A stretch of DNA of 64,000 nucleotides from Lycorma delicatula. Lineage: Eukaryota; Arthropoda; Insecta; Hemiptera; Fulgoridae. Below are positions 47,772 to 60,464 of this stretch, piece by piece. The stretch is from the NCBI RefSeq assembly GCF_047948215.1, contig NC_134455.1, forward strand, positions 308,716,147-308,780,146. Direction: 5' to 3'. The notes beneath the pieces are model-generated. The model was not told the DNA's origin and did no database searches. It worked only from the letters and a program-made list of their open reading frames with translations. A program made the translations under genes and the position numbers. Numbering within the stretch: the stretch's first letter is position 1; each line of letters begins with the position of its first letter.

Positions 47772-48044
47772 AAATGATATTTACAGTCGGACATCATTCT
47801 GATGCATTCGGGAAAAAAATGGTTTGGAAAATTTATATATTGTTTGGATAATGAAAAAAAAAATCTTACGCAGTTCTGTGCAAGAAGACCGATTTTTAGT
47901 TATTTTATTTTGTATAATTTTTTGTTCAAGAAATATACAAAAAATAAATAAAATGAAAAACAGAGTTATAATTTAGGTGTTTATTTAATATTAAAATATA
48001 TTTTCTGTTAATAAGAAAATTAATTTATTATAACAGTAATTTGA

Positions 48045-48330
48045 TGACGTGATTAAAAATAACGAATAGAGCCTATATGCAAAAGCATCGAGTTTAAACT
48101 CACTCACCACTATGACTTACTGCACAAGCGCGAATGAAAAATACACCAATACAAAGTTTGCTGTCGATTTTAAATTGAGCGTAAGTGAAGAACAACTCAA
48201 CCATCTTCATAAAATTTTTTCGTGTACAATTTCAGATACTCTACTACAGCATATCTAAATTTCAATAAAATTGATCTATTAGTTTTGGAGATTTTCGAAC
48301 CACAAAGGTCTATACAAAAAAAAAGGTCTA
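48045..48330 (-). repeat. dispersed repeat, minus-strand copy (related to 25620-26120)
   Basis: The reverse complement carries ttgtggttcgaaaatctcca and aagatggttgagttgttctt in the same order as the plus-strand copy near 25820-25950. It is diverged and non-coding. Confidence 0.6.
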
Positions 48331-50687
48331 TATAAAAAAAAAGTCATATACAATGTAAGTCTAAATAGAAATTACATTTTAAATAAATGATTTAATTTCG
48401 ATTTAAATCTAATGGTATCTGCTTGCTTTGTATTTGCTGCAGACCGAAAACTTTGAAATCTAAGAAAATTTTTATATTTTACTTTTCAGTTCTTTCTTTT
48501 AAAGCCGGTTTTATTTTTTGATATTTTTTAATTAGTAAATTTATATATATATATTGAACAAGATAAACATATAAAATACTTAGTTTTTGGATTTCTTACT
48601 TTAATAATGTTTCGATACATTCGTAGGTAATAAATAACCGAAGATTTTATTATAATCTATTTGTTCCTTAATAATCAATCTATTATGAAAACTGCTAGAA
48701 TAGCAATTTAACCTAAAAATTTTACAAATTTTGTGTATAGTTAACTGTTTTGCTTAAAAAATACACGTCACTGAACTATAAAACCATTACGGAGGAATTC
48801 TTCGTAACCGAAAAAAATTACATTAAATCAGTTCAATAGTTTCAAATTTGTGCAACAACAAGATAGTATATATACGGGTTGAATTAATAATTTTTAACAT
48901 TTAAATCTGTTAGGAATAGAAAAAAACAAAAGGAGTGGATGAATTTTGAAACCAAATTTATTTTTATTCATTATCATATAGTGATGAGGATTATAGTTTA
49001 AATGTAATTGAAACATTGCAACTACACACATTACATTAAGCATTTAGTTTTTATACTAGTTTTAATCTATTTTTAATTTTTTCCCCATTGATTTTTAGTA
49101 GGAAAAAATACAATGTAGGAATATATGTATATATATTTTAGAATATTTAAATTAATATAATTAAAGTAATGAGTAGCTTGTTAAGCTTCCCACCGTGTTT
49201 AAAAGTTACGTCAAACAATAACCAAAGGTATTTTTATTAAATTTAAAAAAACCTATTATCTTTAACAAAATTATTAATTATCAGCATTTAAAAACAGAAT
49301 AAATTAAGATAAATCTGTATAATAATAGTTGATAGATACACAACATTTGTTTAAGATGACGTAAAATTTCCATTTGATTAAGGAAGGTTTTTCTTTTTAT
49401 CTTATATTAAATTTACTTTAATAATCCTTTTCTTATCCTCAAAGAGAATATACAAATAAAGTAATCTGATTACAAATAATTATTATTCCAATAAATTTAA
49501 TAAAAATAGTTTAATCAAGTAATTAGTTCAATAATTAAATGTAAATAAAATCGATAATTAATTCACGCAAAAGGGATTATTCGGTTAAATTATAATTAAC
49601 TTTATTAACGAGAAATGTTAGTTTAAATGTAATTATTAACAAATCTATCTTAAATTAGATCAAGGGGTTTTAATAAATATAATTAAAAAAAAAAAAAAAT
49701 AGTTAAATTTCATTATCATTTTCATTTTTACTTAACCTTCAAGCTTACTGAGCACTACTCAATAAGAAAGGAATTGATAATTTAAATATAGCAAATAAAA
49801 TCTTATTTATTAAAAATACACCGCCTCTCTGTTTTTTTTAAAGCAATTAAGTAATTTGAAATAAAAAAACTAGTTTTGGTCTATTATGCAACATATCTAC
49901 TCAACTTCTGAATCCAGTTACATTTAAACTGGATTCTTTATTCTACATAAGCTTATAATTTAACATTAATTTTCTTTAATAAAATCAAACTCCCAATCAA
50001 GAAGCCCAATCCTTCTTATTTTGCTCATTTTTATTTTAATATTTTAAAGAATTTTGTTCTATTATAAATGATTGTATCGCAATGTATTTCTAAGGTTTAA
50101 GAAGACTGCTTCTCTTTAAGGATTAAGAAGTTAAACACCTCGATCATAGATCGGACTTTTTGTACTGTCACTGCAGAGGAAATCAAGTCCTCGAACGGGT
50201 AGGCAGGCAGACAGTTATTCCAATCTTATCACCCATTCAGCGAGTGTGAAACAAAAACTTTCCAAGAAGCAAACGATTAATAATAATGGAAAGGAATGTA
50301 CTAAGATAAAGGGAAAATGTATTCACAATGGGGTCACGAAACGAAAGGCATCGAAAGATATATCTTAAGCCCCTTCCAGGAAGTAGTTATCCCTAGGGAG
50401 CTAGGATTATCTTTACTTATTATCTTTACAAACATATTATCGATAGACTATAAGATTAATTTAAATATATACAGTAAATATAAATTGCTTTGCATATAGT
50501 TATTGAAGAGCCACATGAGGTGAAGATCAGTTTTCATTAAGGCAAATTCCTACCAATTTATCAAATTATGTGACGTATGGATCTATCTTATTGTATTAAA
50601 TCGTTTGGCCAGATCTTTTCTGTAGGGTATGCTTCATAATGATATTACTGTCGCACCTTAAATTTAATAATTAAAATTAAAATTTAA
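48331..50687. other. AT-rich DNA, nothing recognised
   Basis: No features were seen, apart from a slightly GC-richer patch at 50130-50230 without recognisable content. Confidence 0.5.
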
Positions 50688-51081
50688 CCCACCAGGCTGA
50701 TCCAGTAGTTAACTCGCCGTCGCAATTCAGTTGTTTAACAGCTGATTTTCGAAGTCGAAGGTTCTGAAATTCGAATTATAATAAAATTTATTTCATTTTA
50801 TAGGATTTGAATATTAGACATTAAAAATTCCTTGCCTAACCGGGATTCGATCCCGGGACCTCCGGATGAAAGGCCGAGACGCTACTACTTGCGCCACGGA
50901 GGCCGGTTGTACTTTTGTGGTTGGATCAGGAATGATCGGCCTTAGTTTACAAGATTACAACGCATTTACATGTAATACATATCGTCCTAATCTCATTGGG
51001 CCGTGGGAGAGGAGGGGTTGCTCATACTTCACTTGTTGAACAGATTACGACATACACATTAGGAAAATAAATATATGTTAT
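50688..51081 (+). mobile_element. tRNA-derived SINE related to 5316-5610, with an internal antisense tRNA-like block
   Basis: The head cccaccaggctgatccagta corresponds to the head of the SINE at 5316. 'ataggatttgaatattagac' matches the body segment 'cggatttgaatactagatcg'. 'ggttgtacttttgtggttgg' then 'atcaggaatgatcgg' matches the later body. Between these two body parts sits a tRNA-like block in the opposite orientation (50832-50904). The likely target duplication is aattaaaatttaa (50675-50687) and aattaaaatgtaa (51082-51094), which is AT-rich and therefore less certain. The copy is diverged from the one at 5.3 kb. Confidence 0.7.
50832..50904 (-). mobile_element. tRNA-like SINE head (Glu-TTC-like), antisense inside a SINE
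   Basis: Read on the minus strand it begins ggcctccgtggcgcaagtag, has an anticodon-arm region ctcggcctttcatccggagg (loop ctttcat, anticodon TTC if folded as a tRNA) and a T arm with a B-box-like ggatcgaatcccgg. The acceptor ends do not pair as in a functional tRNA and the anticodon stem has a mismatch. I therefore call it a SINE head rather than a tRNA gene. Confidence 0.65.
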
Positions 51082-51095
51082 AATTAAAATGTAAG

Positions 51096-52230
51096 AAATT
51101 ATACTTTGGTGAAATTGGACCTCATTTTAAAATTTATTTTAAAGAAAATACTAAAAAATCTAAAACTTCTGAAATATTTTCCTGAATGTATTCATTACGA
51201 GTATATGGGATTGTAAATAATATAAAGAATATATAAAGAAGCTTTAAAAGCTATTCCATAATGAAAAAGGTACACAAATCTTAAAAAAATGAAAATAATT
51301 AACATTATTTGAATGGACGTACCATTTAGTACATAAATTTTTATTAATATAATTTCTCGTTACTTTAATATTATATCCAGTATTACGACATAAAACATAA
51401 CTCCCGATTATTATAAATCACACAGCAATGAGGGGAGTTCACAAATCAAGTAAATTATAAGCTTAAACACTCTTTAAAAACAATAAAACCGAAATGTGTT
51501 TTGAGTTTGACGTCTGAAATGAAAGCGGCCCCTTATATATCTCTGTTAATTAACAAAGACACCCCAAAACAGTTGGATTTGATATGCTTGATGAACATGC
51601 ACAAATACTACATATTTTCTAGCAGATTAATAAAATCAATGTCGTTCTATTTTAAGTAGGTACGATATGTGAATTAAAAAAAAGTTATTCAGTGTTAATT
51701 GGTTTTGTTAACAACTACTAATAGAACTTTAAAGGGCTTCCCAGTTAACGTTACTAAGCAGATTTTGCAGAAAAAAAAAGAAAGATCAGTTTGTTGATAT
51801 ACCGATGATTTTTCTGAATTTCATAGAAATAGCGAAATCATCATTGTAATTCTGGATCCGTCCATCGGAATTATGGAAGAGTTAACTGTTTTTACGTTGC
51901 AGAAAAGTTATCTTTTATCTGAAAAATCCTGACTACCTTGAAGCTTAATAATTACATCTTTGGTTAAAAGACTGACATATAGGAAATGCCTTGCCTTATG
52001 TCAGTTGCTAATATAAAACATCTACATCCTGTTCGTCCTTTAAAACTTTATGAAAAAATCTTCAGGAAACACCTTCAGAAACAATCATTAATATAATTTC
52101 CAAACGATAAATATGCTATTTATAAATAAATATATTCTTTTATTAGAATTTATATTAATAAAGAAAATATAAAAGATCTAGATAAAAGGATTATTGTTAA
52201 CCCAAAATACAAATGAAATTAACAAAAAGA
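51096..52230. other. AT-rich DNA, nothing recognised
   Basis: No coding or element features were seen. Confidence 0.5.
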
Positions 52231-52497
52231 AAGATTCCTATTTTTTGTTTAATAACAAAAAAAATGAGTAAATAAAAAAAATTTCGTCTGTTACGAATAT
52301 TTTTAACAAAATTCAGCTGGTAAATGCATGACATTTGGATACGATAAATAAATGACAAACAAAAAATCCAAACAAAATCCAGTCTCTTTTTTTAAAGTGA
52401 CTGAAAAAATCATCTCCTTTTTTTAGTTTCGTACTTACATAATAATAAATTGTCAAACTTCGTTTGTACAATGAAAACAGGACAATTTTATCTTTCT

Positions 52498-52557
<60 letters not shown>

Positions 52558-52697
52558 GTGTTAATTATTTTCATACACGTATATTAATAAACTTAAAAAA
52601 CATTCTGTTTATTTACGCTTCAGTAACTAACTATTGTTATATAAAATTAATATTAAGACTAAGATAATATCAAAAATTACATAAATAAACGCAGTTT
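52231..52697 (+). repeat. ~450-bp direct repeat, left copy
   Basis: It aligns with 53291-53720 along its whole length. Landmarks are ttcgtctgttacgaatattt, gacatttggatacgataaat, aaatgacaaacaaaaaatcc, 'agtttcgtacttacat', 'atgaaaacagg', the TA microsatellite at 52503-52554, 'ttcatacacgtatattaata' and 'attgttatataaaattaata'. The two copies are close enough to be a fairly recent duplication, and they differ mainly in microsatellite length. Confidence 0.85.
52503..52554. repeat. (TA)26 microsatellite
   Basis: An uninterrupted run of AT/TA units. The equivalent run in the right-hand copy (53553-53576) is half as long. Confidence 0.97.
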
Positions 52698-53290
52698 TTT
52701 TCTTTTTCCTTTTTTATCCCGCCCCCCAGAGTCGGACCCGCACTTAAGCGTTAACGAAGCTCCGGGGGGTGCCATTGCCTCAAACAACCTGGGCCCGGCT
52801 ATGCCGTTCCCAATGCCCCACCCAGGCAGCCGACTCGGTCTTTATTGTTGCCATGCCTCAAATAAGAAGACCCCCGAAGGGGTTCCTTCACCGGACTCCG
52901 GTCTTTCAGGGCCATGCCAAAAATAAGGAGACCCCAACAGGGTCTCCCCCCGCTGGCTGGGTTTATCCCGTTGGTCTGCTTGTCGAAGAACGACCTTCCG
53001 TAGCTTCCTCCACCAACGGCTTCTCGAGATGAATAAGGAGCGTACTTCCAAATCTCCTTCCTGCGTATTCTGCCAGACGGCGCAGGATCCGCCCCACCCG
53101 CCCAACAGGTCCACAAAAGCAAACCGAAGAATCTTTTTCTACTATCCGCGTATTGGCCGCAGCAAGGCTGGAAACCACCTCAACCTCAACTCCAGATGTA
53201 TCAACAACGACAACATACCCCACACCACAAGCATCCAAGTCCTCACCAGTATGATCAGCAGCACTAGTCTTCCCAACTAGTATTTGACCC
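52698..53290 (-). mobile_element. GC-rich insertion between the direct repeats, probable 5'-truncated retroelement
   Basis: GC content is far higher than in the flanks. Read on the minus strand it ends ggcgggataaaaaaggaaaa, an A-rich tail, as expected for the 3' end of a LINE-type copy. A 91-codon frame (52963-53238 minus) contains VGRVGRILRRLAEYAGRRFG but I cannot assign it to a family. Overlapping long frames in other phases (52799-53122 minus, 52842-53114 minus, 52769-53032 plus) mainly reflect GC-rich composition. Two internal ~60-bp related units (52853-52885 and 52912-52945) each carry a small stem, one being ggagaccccaacagggtctc. Confidence 0.5.
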
Positions 53291-53720
53291 TCCTACAGCT
53301 TTTTATTTAATAACAAAAATAAGTAAATAAAAATATTTTCGTCTGTTACGAATATTTTTAACAGAATTTAGCTGATAAATGTCATGACATTTGGATACGA
53401 TAAATAAATGGCAAACAAAAAATCCAGTCAAAATCTAGTCACTTTAATTCACTGAAAAAAATCATCTTCTTTTTTTAGTTTCGTGCTTACACAGAATAAA
53501 TTGACAGACTTCGTTTATGCAATGAAAACAGAGCAAGGTTATCTTTCTTTATAATATATATATATATATATATATAATTTTTTTAATGTTAATTATTTTC
53601 ATACACGTATATTAATAACTTAATAAAAATTCTGTTTATTTACGTTCCAGCAACTATTGTTATATAAAATTAATATTAAAATAATATCAGAAATTGCTTA
53701 AATAAAGAAACACTGTTAAA
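53291..53720 (+). repeat. ~450-bp direct repeat, right copy
   Basis: This is the partner of 52231-52697, starting near 'tttaataacaaaaataagta' and ending near 'attaatattaaaataatatc' and 'agaaattgcttaaataaaga'. It includes a (TA)12 run at 53553-53576. Confidence 0.85.
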
Positions 53721-56700
53721 AGAATTTATCATAACTTACTATATTATTTATTTATACAGACTAATTATTTATTTATATTTTTTTAAACTAATTAAATCTT
53801 GATTCACGGTATTTTATCAATCATTTTTTTGGTAGCTATTCATTTTAAAAATTAAAAAAAAAAAATTTTTAACTTTCGCTTTAATTTTACTCCTACCATA
53901 TTTCGAAGTATATATGGTAATAGCGTTGTTTAACTTCTAAGATCTACAGGAAGTGATTGATTTTATATAAACAATGAATTTCAATTTTGTCGTTTTAATC
54001 TAACAGCACATCACTTTATAACAACCTATATTTAAAAAAAAAAAAAAAAAATGTTAAAAAATTTAAATATTCTGATTTTATTGTTAAAAATGTAAAATTA
54101 TCTTCTGATATCAATTTATTGGAAAAATATAATAGGAAAAATCGTTTTCTTCTGTAATCACTTTGAAATATATATGTTATTTTATAATGGTATTAAAAAG
54201 GAAGATTAGAGAAATAAAATATAAATTTTTTTCTTGTTTAGAACAAGGTGATGATGGTAGATAAATATTACAGAAAGAAACAGACAAATAAAAACAAAGA
54301 AAGCAAAAGAATTTGCATTTGCACAATTCAACACACTTAACGGAATATTTTTTAATTTAATATAAATTATATATTCTTCTAAACTTTTACATGTGAAGAC
54401 ATTATTTGTGTGTGTGTGTGTGTGTACTTATATTTTTTGTCACACAATTATAAATAATTGCCAGAAAATATAAGGACGTGCATAAGTTTAGTTTTCAAGT
54501 ATTATTTGAATTAAAAAAACAGTAATTCAAGAAGGCATTCCAAATTGTTTTTATACTGTGGTATATTACCAAGCAATCGATGTCAGAATCCTTTTAGACA
54601 CAAACGTTCTTTCTTTCCTTTTTTTATATTAACGATCTCTTTCACACAATCTATTCACAAGTTCTGTGCACACATTTAGGAAGAAAAATAATCAAAACAT
54701 GTAGTGCGTTTTATAAAGCACGTTGAATATTGTTTTGAACCAATACAATAGACCAGTACGGTACAAATGAAGTACGCTAACGACATTGCGTACAGCATTC
54801 AATAATCATCAACGTAATCATTCCATTCACAAAAATATGACAGTTTAGTTTTACAAATGCAAAAACGTGTGAAAGACAACTTTTCAAACGAAACGGAAGC
54901 CGGGTATAAAACAATCAAAGCATTTTTACGTAAATAAATCGCTTTCGAATCGTAATAATCGAACAGGGGAAATCAAAGGAAAAAGGTTAGTTCTTATTTA
55001 AAAGATAGGAAGTTATTACAACATTAAAAACATTTTTACTGATTGATTAATATCATACAGATCGCTTATACACTGCACTGAAATTGCCTTAACATAATTT
55101 GCACGATGGACTCGCACTTCTAAAATGTATCAGATGTCGTGGGTTTTAAAATTATTTTTTTCCTTATTTATTTATTTTTTTTATCGTGTATCATAACTAT
55201 ATAACTTATAAATTACTCTTGAAAATAATACAACCATTTTAAACAAATAACAAGCATTCTATGCCAGGTTTAATAGATAAAGTGAGAAATGAATGGTTTC
55301 ACATTGTCTTCATCAATGAACTGAATGCCAAACACGTCGAAATTCAATCATACAAATGAGACTTTCACTTTTAAAAGTCACTGACTGGCTTCACTGTTTA
55401 TTGGATAGAATATTAGTCGTAGTGAAAATAACCTTGTACCTCAGGTACTATATTCGAAAACCAGAAAACGTTCAAAAACCGATAAAAAATTAACCTGCAT
55501 TTAAACTGCCAAACAATCATCATTACATATAAAAATAATAATAATATTTATAGGTTATTTATTTAATAAATAGAATAATGCATTTAGAAATATATGTGAG
55601 TAAAACTCAGAAATAGTTTTAAAAAATGAATAAATAATGTTGAAGAATTAGAATAACTGTTAATATTACAAAAACAAGTTACAAAAAATCAAAACATGAG
55701 GAACGTTTCTTACATGTGGGTATAAAAAAACTCGCAACTTGTATTAAAAAGTGAAGTTTGGTTTCAGACTACCATGATCGAAAACGAAAAATGTATAAAA
55801 CACATCTAAACTAATGTTAACTCATTCAGATTACCAATCCTGTTATTTTTTTAATATTTATTTTTTGTAAATTTTTAAATGGCCACCTAATTTTAAATCT
55901 TAAATGATTTTCTCTAAACGATCTTCTAGAACCCTTTTCATTTTCGAGTTTTATCAATAACCGTTTAGTTCTAAACTAAATAACTATATCTTTGTTTTAC
56001 ACAGTATTAACAGACGTAATATAACTATAATAAAGACTTCGGAAAATATTAAAACATAACAAATTAATGTACCCATTACGGTAATAAAAATAAAAAAAAT
56101 GGCATGAGGCAGTAACAGATTTTAAATAATATTTAATGAAATTTTGCATAAATTTTGGATAATTAAAGATTAAGTTAAACAATAAAAAATATAATTTACT
56201 AAAAAGTAAGTTACAGTATAGTAAGTTTAGCTTTTGTCTTAGTAAAACTAAGAAAAACAGACTGTCTTAAAATCTTGGATTTACTGATCGACTTAGACAA
56301 TTTATTACCAGTAATACAATTTCTTGGAAAATAAAAATCACTCTAAAAACAATTTTGAATAATATGTCCTGAAAGTTTTAACAAGTTAAAATACTTTATA
56401 TTTTTTATGAACATTTTCAAGAAACTGTCTTAATTAATGTAATGTATAAGATAAAAAGACAAAAAAAATGACTAATTTAATAAACTTTCTCAACAAAATG
56501 TTTACCTACCACCAGTTATCATTTGATAGACTGTTACACAACATTTGTCTGTTTTAAAAATTAGAATTACAGTAATTATCCGCTTGCATTTTTTATATCA
56601 TATCAAATAAAAAAAACTCACACAACAGTCGCACGATGATAGTATTAATAAAACAAATCACATTACTATGTCACTCTGATAGAATGTGTGGAGTTATTAG

Positions 56701-58129
56701 ACCATAATATCTTATCATCCTGATAGTATATGTTTACAAGTGATACGAAAATAAAATTACACTGCCTTTTACAATTAAAAAAAAAAATTAAACCTTTAAT
56801 ATTAAAAGAAATACTTTTTTTGTCACAATAATTGTAATTGTCTTTCACGCTTGAAAAATGTTGCATTACGTTTCCTACTTTATAGGGGAATCTTCTACTA
56901 ACATTAAAAAATTAATTTTAATCATTTAATAGCACCAATATATCTTAAATTTACTAACCTTTTAACTTCTTTTGAATCATTCATTAAATTAAGATTTTAA
57001 ACCCATAATTCATAATTAACCGTCAATAATTAACCACTTAATTATAAAATAATAAGTGAAAACCAGCTCCGATTGTAATTCGAATATTTGGTGGAGGGTG
57101 GTTTTATGAAACTTTTCCCCCTCAAATATTATTTATATATCGATAAGATATTAAATAGATAGGGGAAATTGGTCCTTTGACATTTTTATGGACACCCGAA
57201 CCCCTCAGTAGATTTTTCAAAAAAATAATCATCAATATTTCATTTATGTCGAAGCCATCCAACCAAATGCAAGTGACGATTTGATGCGGCCTGGATATAT
57301 GAAATATAACTAAATTTCCTTATCCAGCTCACTCCTTTTGAAAATGTTGAAATATTTGTCAAAATGAGCATTAAGTATCGTTAAACATATTTTAAACAGT
57401 AATTAACTGTAAGATTACAACAGTATTAATCGAAACCCGCACTGGTGGAAATTCGTATTATTGCAACATTTGAGAAAAGAGTAGTTTTTGAAAAAAAAAA
57501 ATTGGAAATAGTTATCAAAAAGACAATACACCTATAATAAAAAAAATTAACCTTCTGACATTTTAATTAAGATGTGGCGTCTCCTACTGGTTTTTGTGTA
57601 ATAGAATCTGTGAAATTATTACATCAAAACATCTTAACATTCTTTATGTCTAGCCATAAAAAATTATGCTCATATAAAAAAACCCATGCTAATCATGCAT
57701 TTATCCAATCCCTCTTTAGATCTATAGATTCAATGGCTTACGAATAGAAATCATACCGCCTAATTTTAAGTTTTTACATCAATCCATTCCTGAGACACTA
57801 TGCAAAATAGAGTGCAACAAATACAATTTTTAAGCGGTTTTTTGTCGCATCAGGAAGTTTCATACTTGCCTAAGTCAAGAAAAAAAGTATCACGATGAAT
57901 TATTTTTAAATGATAGCAATATTTTTCTCCATTATACTGCATAATAGTAGGGAAAATAAAATATTCTCTTAGGATGATTTTAAGTTAAAAAAAAGTAATA
58001 GCTATACGAAATCGTTTTATCTGCATAATAACTTAAACCTTTAATTATTTAATATTAATATTATTTTATTTATTGGAGAAATTTTATTTTTACATTCATA
58101 CAAAAAACTTACGCATATATCTATCTATT
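53721..58129. other. AT-rich DNA, nothing recognised
   Basis: This is the largest featureless stretch. It holds a short (TG)9 run at 54407-54424 and poly-A near 54032-54050. None of the short frames (for example 55997-56182 minus, 56666-56866 minus) looks coding. Confidence 0.5.
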
Positions 58130-58942
58130 ATCTATTATTACCTATTATATATCTTTCTAGTGTTTCTGTGAGTATATTATTCTTTCACGCAAAAACTACG
58201 CGACCGAGTGACCTAAAATTTTTCATCAACATAGTTTTTTTATCTAGAAAGAACGCAGAATTACTGGCGTTAAGAAATCTTTTACCGTTTCAAGAAGGTA
58301 GCCGTTTTAATGGCTTGTGATATCAACCAGATTGTTTCTTGCGTATATTCAACTTTTTATTATGGCCAAACCGTTAATCAAATCGAATTCAGAAACCACT
58401 TGCAGTATTTGATATCAAATTTTTTACAACAAAAAAATTGTTTTTCTGATATTTCTTTTGGTTATCGAGGAAAGTAGATTAAAAGGTGAAACGGTGTACG
58501 GCGCGACGCCTCAATCAATGCAGCTGCTCTCACTGTTACTAAGCCTGCGACGCGACTGGTTGCGCCTGCCTCAAAACAGCAAATAAAAAATGTAAGAAAC
58601 GAATTTTGCTCATCTCTTCGTAGTATTTGTCGGGTATCGCTAAGAACGATGCAAAATACTTTTTTACCCTTACGAAGGACGTGTAACCGGCTACAACTAC
58701 CATTTTTTTTTGGATAGGGGTCACTATTCTAAAATCCGCACCGTTCAGATCACTCAAAGTATTGTACTGAGCAAACTACTGTTCTGAAGAAATTACAATA
58801 AACTGATAGTTTCTATAAAGTGAACAGGTTTTAATCAGTGTTCACTCTGCATCAAGCATGCAGAATGAAAACAGTAGGGTCCAGGGAGCGTAGCCCCAGG
58901 CTAGATGAGAAGGGCGAGCGAAGTGAGGTCTCACCGGCTAGT
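58130..58942 (+). mobile_element. Helitron-like non-autonomous element (3' end clear, 5' end uncertain)
   Basis: The 3' end is a stem (ggcgagcgaagtgaggtctc) followed by accggCTAGT before an ATG-starting flank, matching the hairpin-plus-CTRRT rule. Inside is a block (58490-58566) with 'actgttactaagcctgcgac' and 'gcgactggttgcgcctgcct' that recurs at 61308-61393. 'gtgtttctgtgagtatatta' with 'gcgaccgagtgacctaaaat' near 58158-58220 looks like the 5' part of such elements. The 72-codon minus-strand frame at 58539-58757 is not recognisable. Confidence 0.55.
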
Positions 58943-59887
58943 ATGTATTTACGAAAAATTACATCCCAGTAAAAATTTTTGTTGTAACACGTTTTTAATA
59001 ATACACCGTAACGTAGTTACTCCGATAAATTTTATGATTCAAAGCAGTTTTATGTATCCATGTTGAAAATGAAATCCAGCTCATCTACTTGTCTACTTTA
59101 GTATAGCAATTAGCAGTTCGCATACGTTTTAACTGTTATATTCTATCCTTAATTCAATTTTAATTTAGTAAACGAATTGAAGATGATAAAATGTAGAATT
59201 AAGAAATGAAATTAAAATATTGTAAAGACAGACTTACTTAAAATACTCCTTTCAAGTCTTTACCTGTTATCTGAACGAAGTGTTGAATTTTTAAGATGTA
59301 GTAGGTCCAATTTTTCCCGACAGGCACTGCAGCCTCAAATAAGGATTTTGTGTAACCATTATGAAAAGAAACGGAATCATACTCAAACCCCGGAAGGGGG
59401 AGGGAGATTGTAATCAACAATAATGGATCATTAAGATAGAAGATAAGTTAAAAAAAAAAAAGGATCAATGGAAAACTGTTAAACACTAGGATTTAAATAA
59501 CTATTAAGCATGATTTATCATACTGGAATAAGCAGCTGGAATATCGACATATTACTGTATTACGTGAATCATCGTCAAATGTGCTGTTATATATAAGTTG
59601 CTATATACGTAGTTAAATGATAAGATAAATAATTGTAATACAGAATTTATTTTTTGAAAAAGATTTTTTCTTATTTTTAATGCAGAATTCATTTTTTATG
59701 AAATATGTTTAATAAAGTGTCAATATTTTACATGAGTAAGATTCAAAATAATAGGATTCTGATAATTCATTTGACAACATTAATTATTTATATAACATAT
59801 GTTTAAAAATCATTTTTTTGGATTATTCAATAAAACCAAACATCATATATCAACAAAATTCTTTAAAGAAATATATATATATATACA
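58943..59887. other. AT-rich DNA, nothing recognised
   Basis: No coding or element features were seen; a poly-A run lies near 59450. Confidence 0.45.
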
Positions 59888-60464
59888 TCTCTTATATAAA
59901 AGAGAATGTCCTGACTGATTCACTGACTCATAATCAAAGTACAACCAAAACTATTATAGGTAGAGACTTGAAATTTTCAGGGTAACTTCGCATCTTTAAG
60001 TAGGCGTGCACTAAGAAAGATTTTGCGAAATTTTGATTTTAAGGGGTACAAATCGATAAAAAAATAAATTTCGTTTAACAGCGCTATCTTTTGAACGTAA
60101 AGCAACATACGCTATTCTAAATATTTTACGATTCCATTGCAGTGTTTCCGATTGTGTGTCTGCTATAGACTAAAAAACTACTGGACCGATTTACGCGCGT
60201 AGAAGGGAGAAAGGGAAAAGTCGAAAAGGTAAAAGGGAAGAAGGGGAAAATGGAAAAAATAAAAAAGGGGAAACGGGGGAATGGAATGGGGAAAGAGAAA
60301 AAAGAAAAGTTGAAAGAGGAAGGGGAAATGGCAGTAAGGGAAAGAGAAACGGGAGAAGGAAAGGGAAACAGGAAGGGAGAGCGAAGCGAGCCATGACCCT
60401 CTATTCGTGACGGGAAGCGCAAGTAACCATAGAGCACAGGCGAAGCCGCGATGGTGATGCTAGA
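59888..60464 (+). mobile_element. Helitron-like non-autonomous element with a purine-rich interior
   Basis: The 5' end TCTCTTATATAAAAGAGAAT is followed by gtcctgactgattcactgac, a typical start of abundant insect Helitron-like copies. The 3' part has cacaggcgaagccgcgatgg then tgatgCTAGA, a one-base variant of the CTAGT end. No protein is encoded: the long minus-strand frames at 60126-60437 are the complement of a purine tract. Confidence 0.6.
60195..60384 (+). repeat. near-pure homopurine tract (~190 bp)
   Basis: Purines make up nearly all bases (for example agaagggagaaagggaaaag, gaaagagaaacgggagaagg), broken only by scattered single pyrimidines. It lies inside the Helitron-like element. Confidence 0.9.

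Noticed and set aside
50832..50904. Functional tRNA-Glu gene on the minus strand
   Set aside because: The acceptor ends do not pair, the anticodon stem has a mismatch, and it is embedded in SINE sequence.
52769..53238. Several overlapping 80-110 codon frames on both strands
   Set aside because: They overlap in different phases within a GC-rich insertion; open length is explained by composition, and none matches a family I can name.
60126..60437. 103-codon minus-strand frame rich in Phe, Pro, Ser and Leu
   Set aside because: It is the translation of the complement of a homopurine tract, not a protein.
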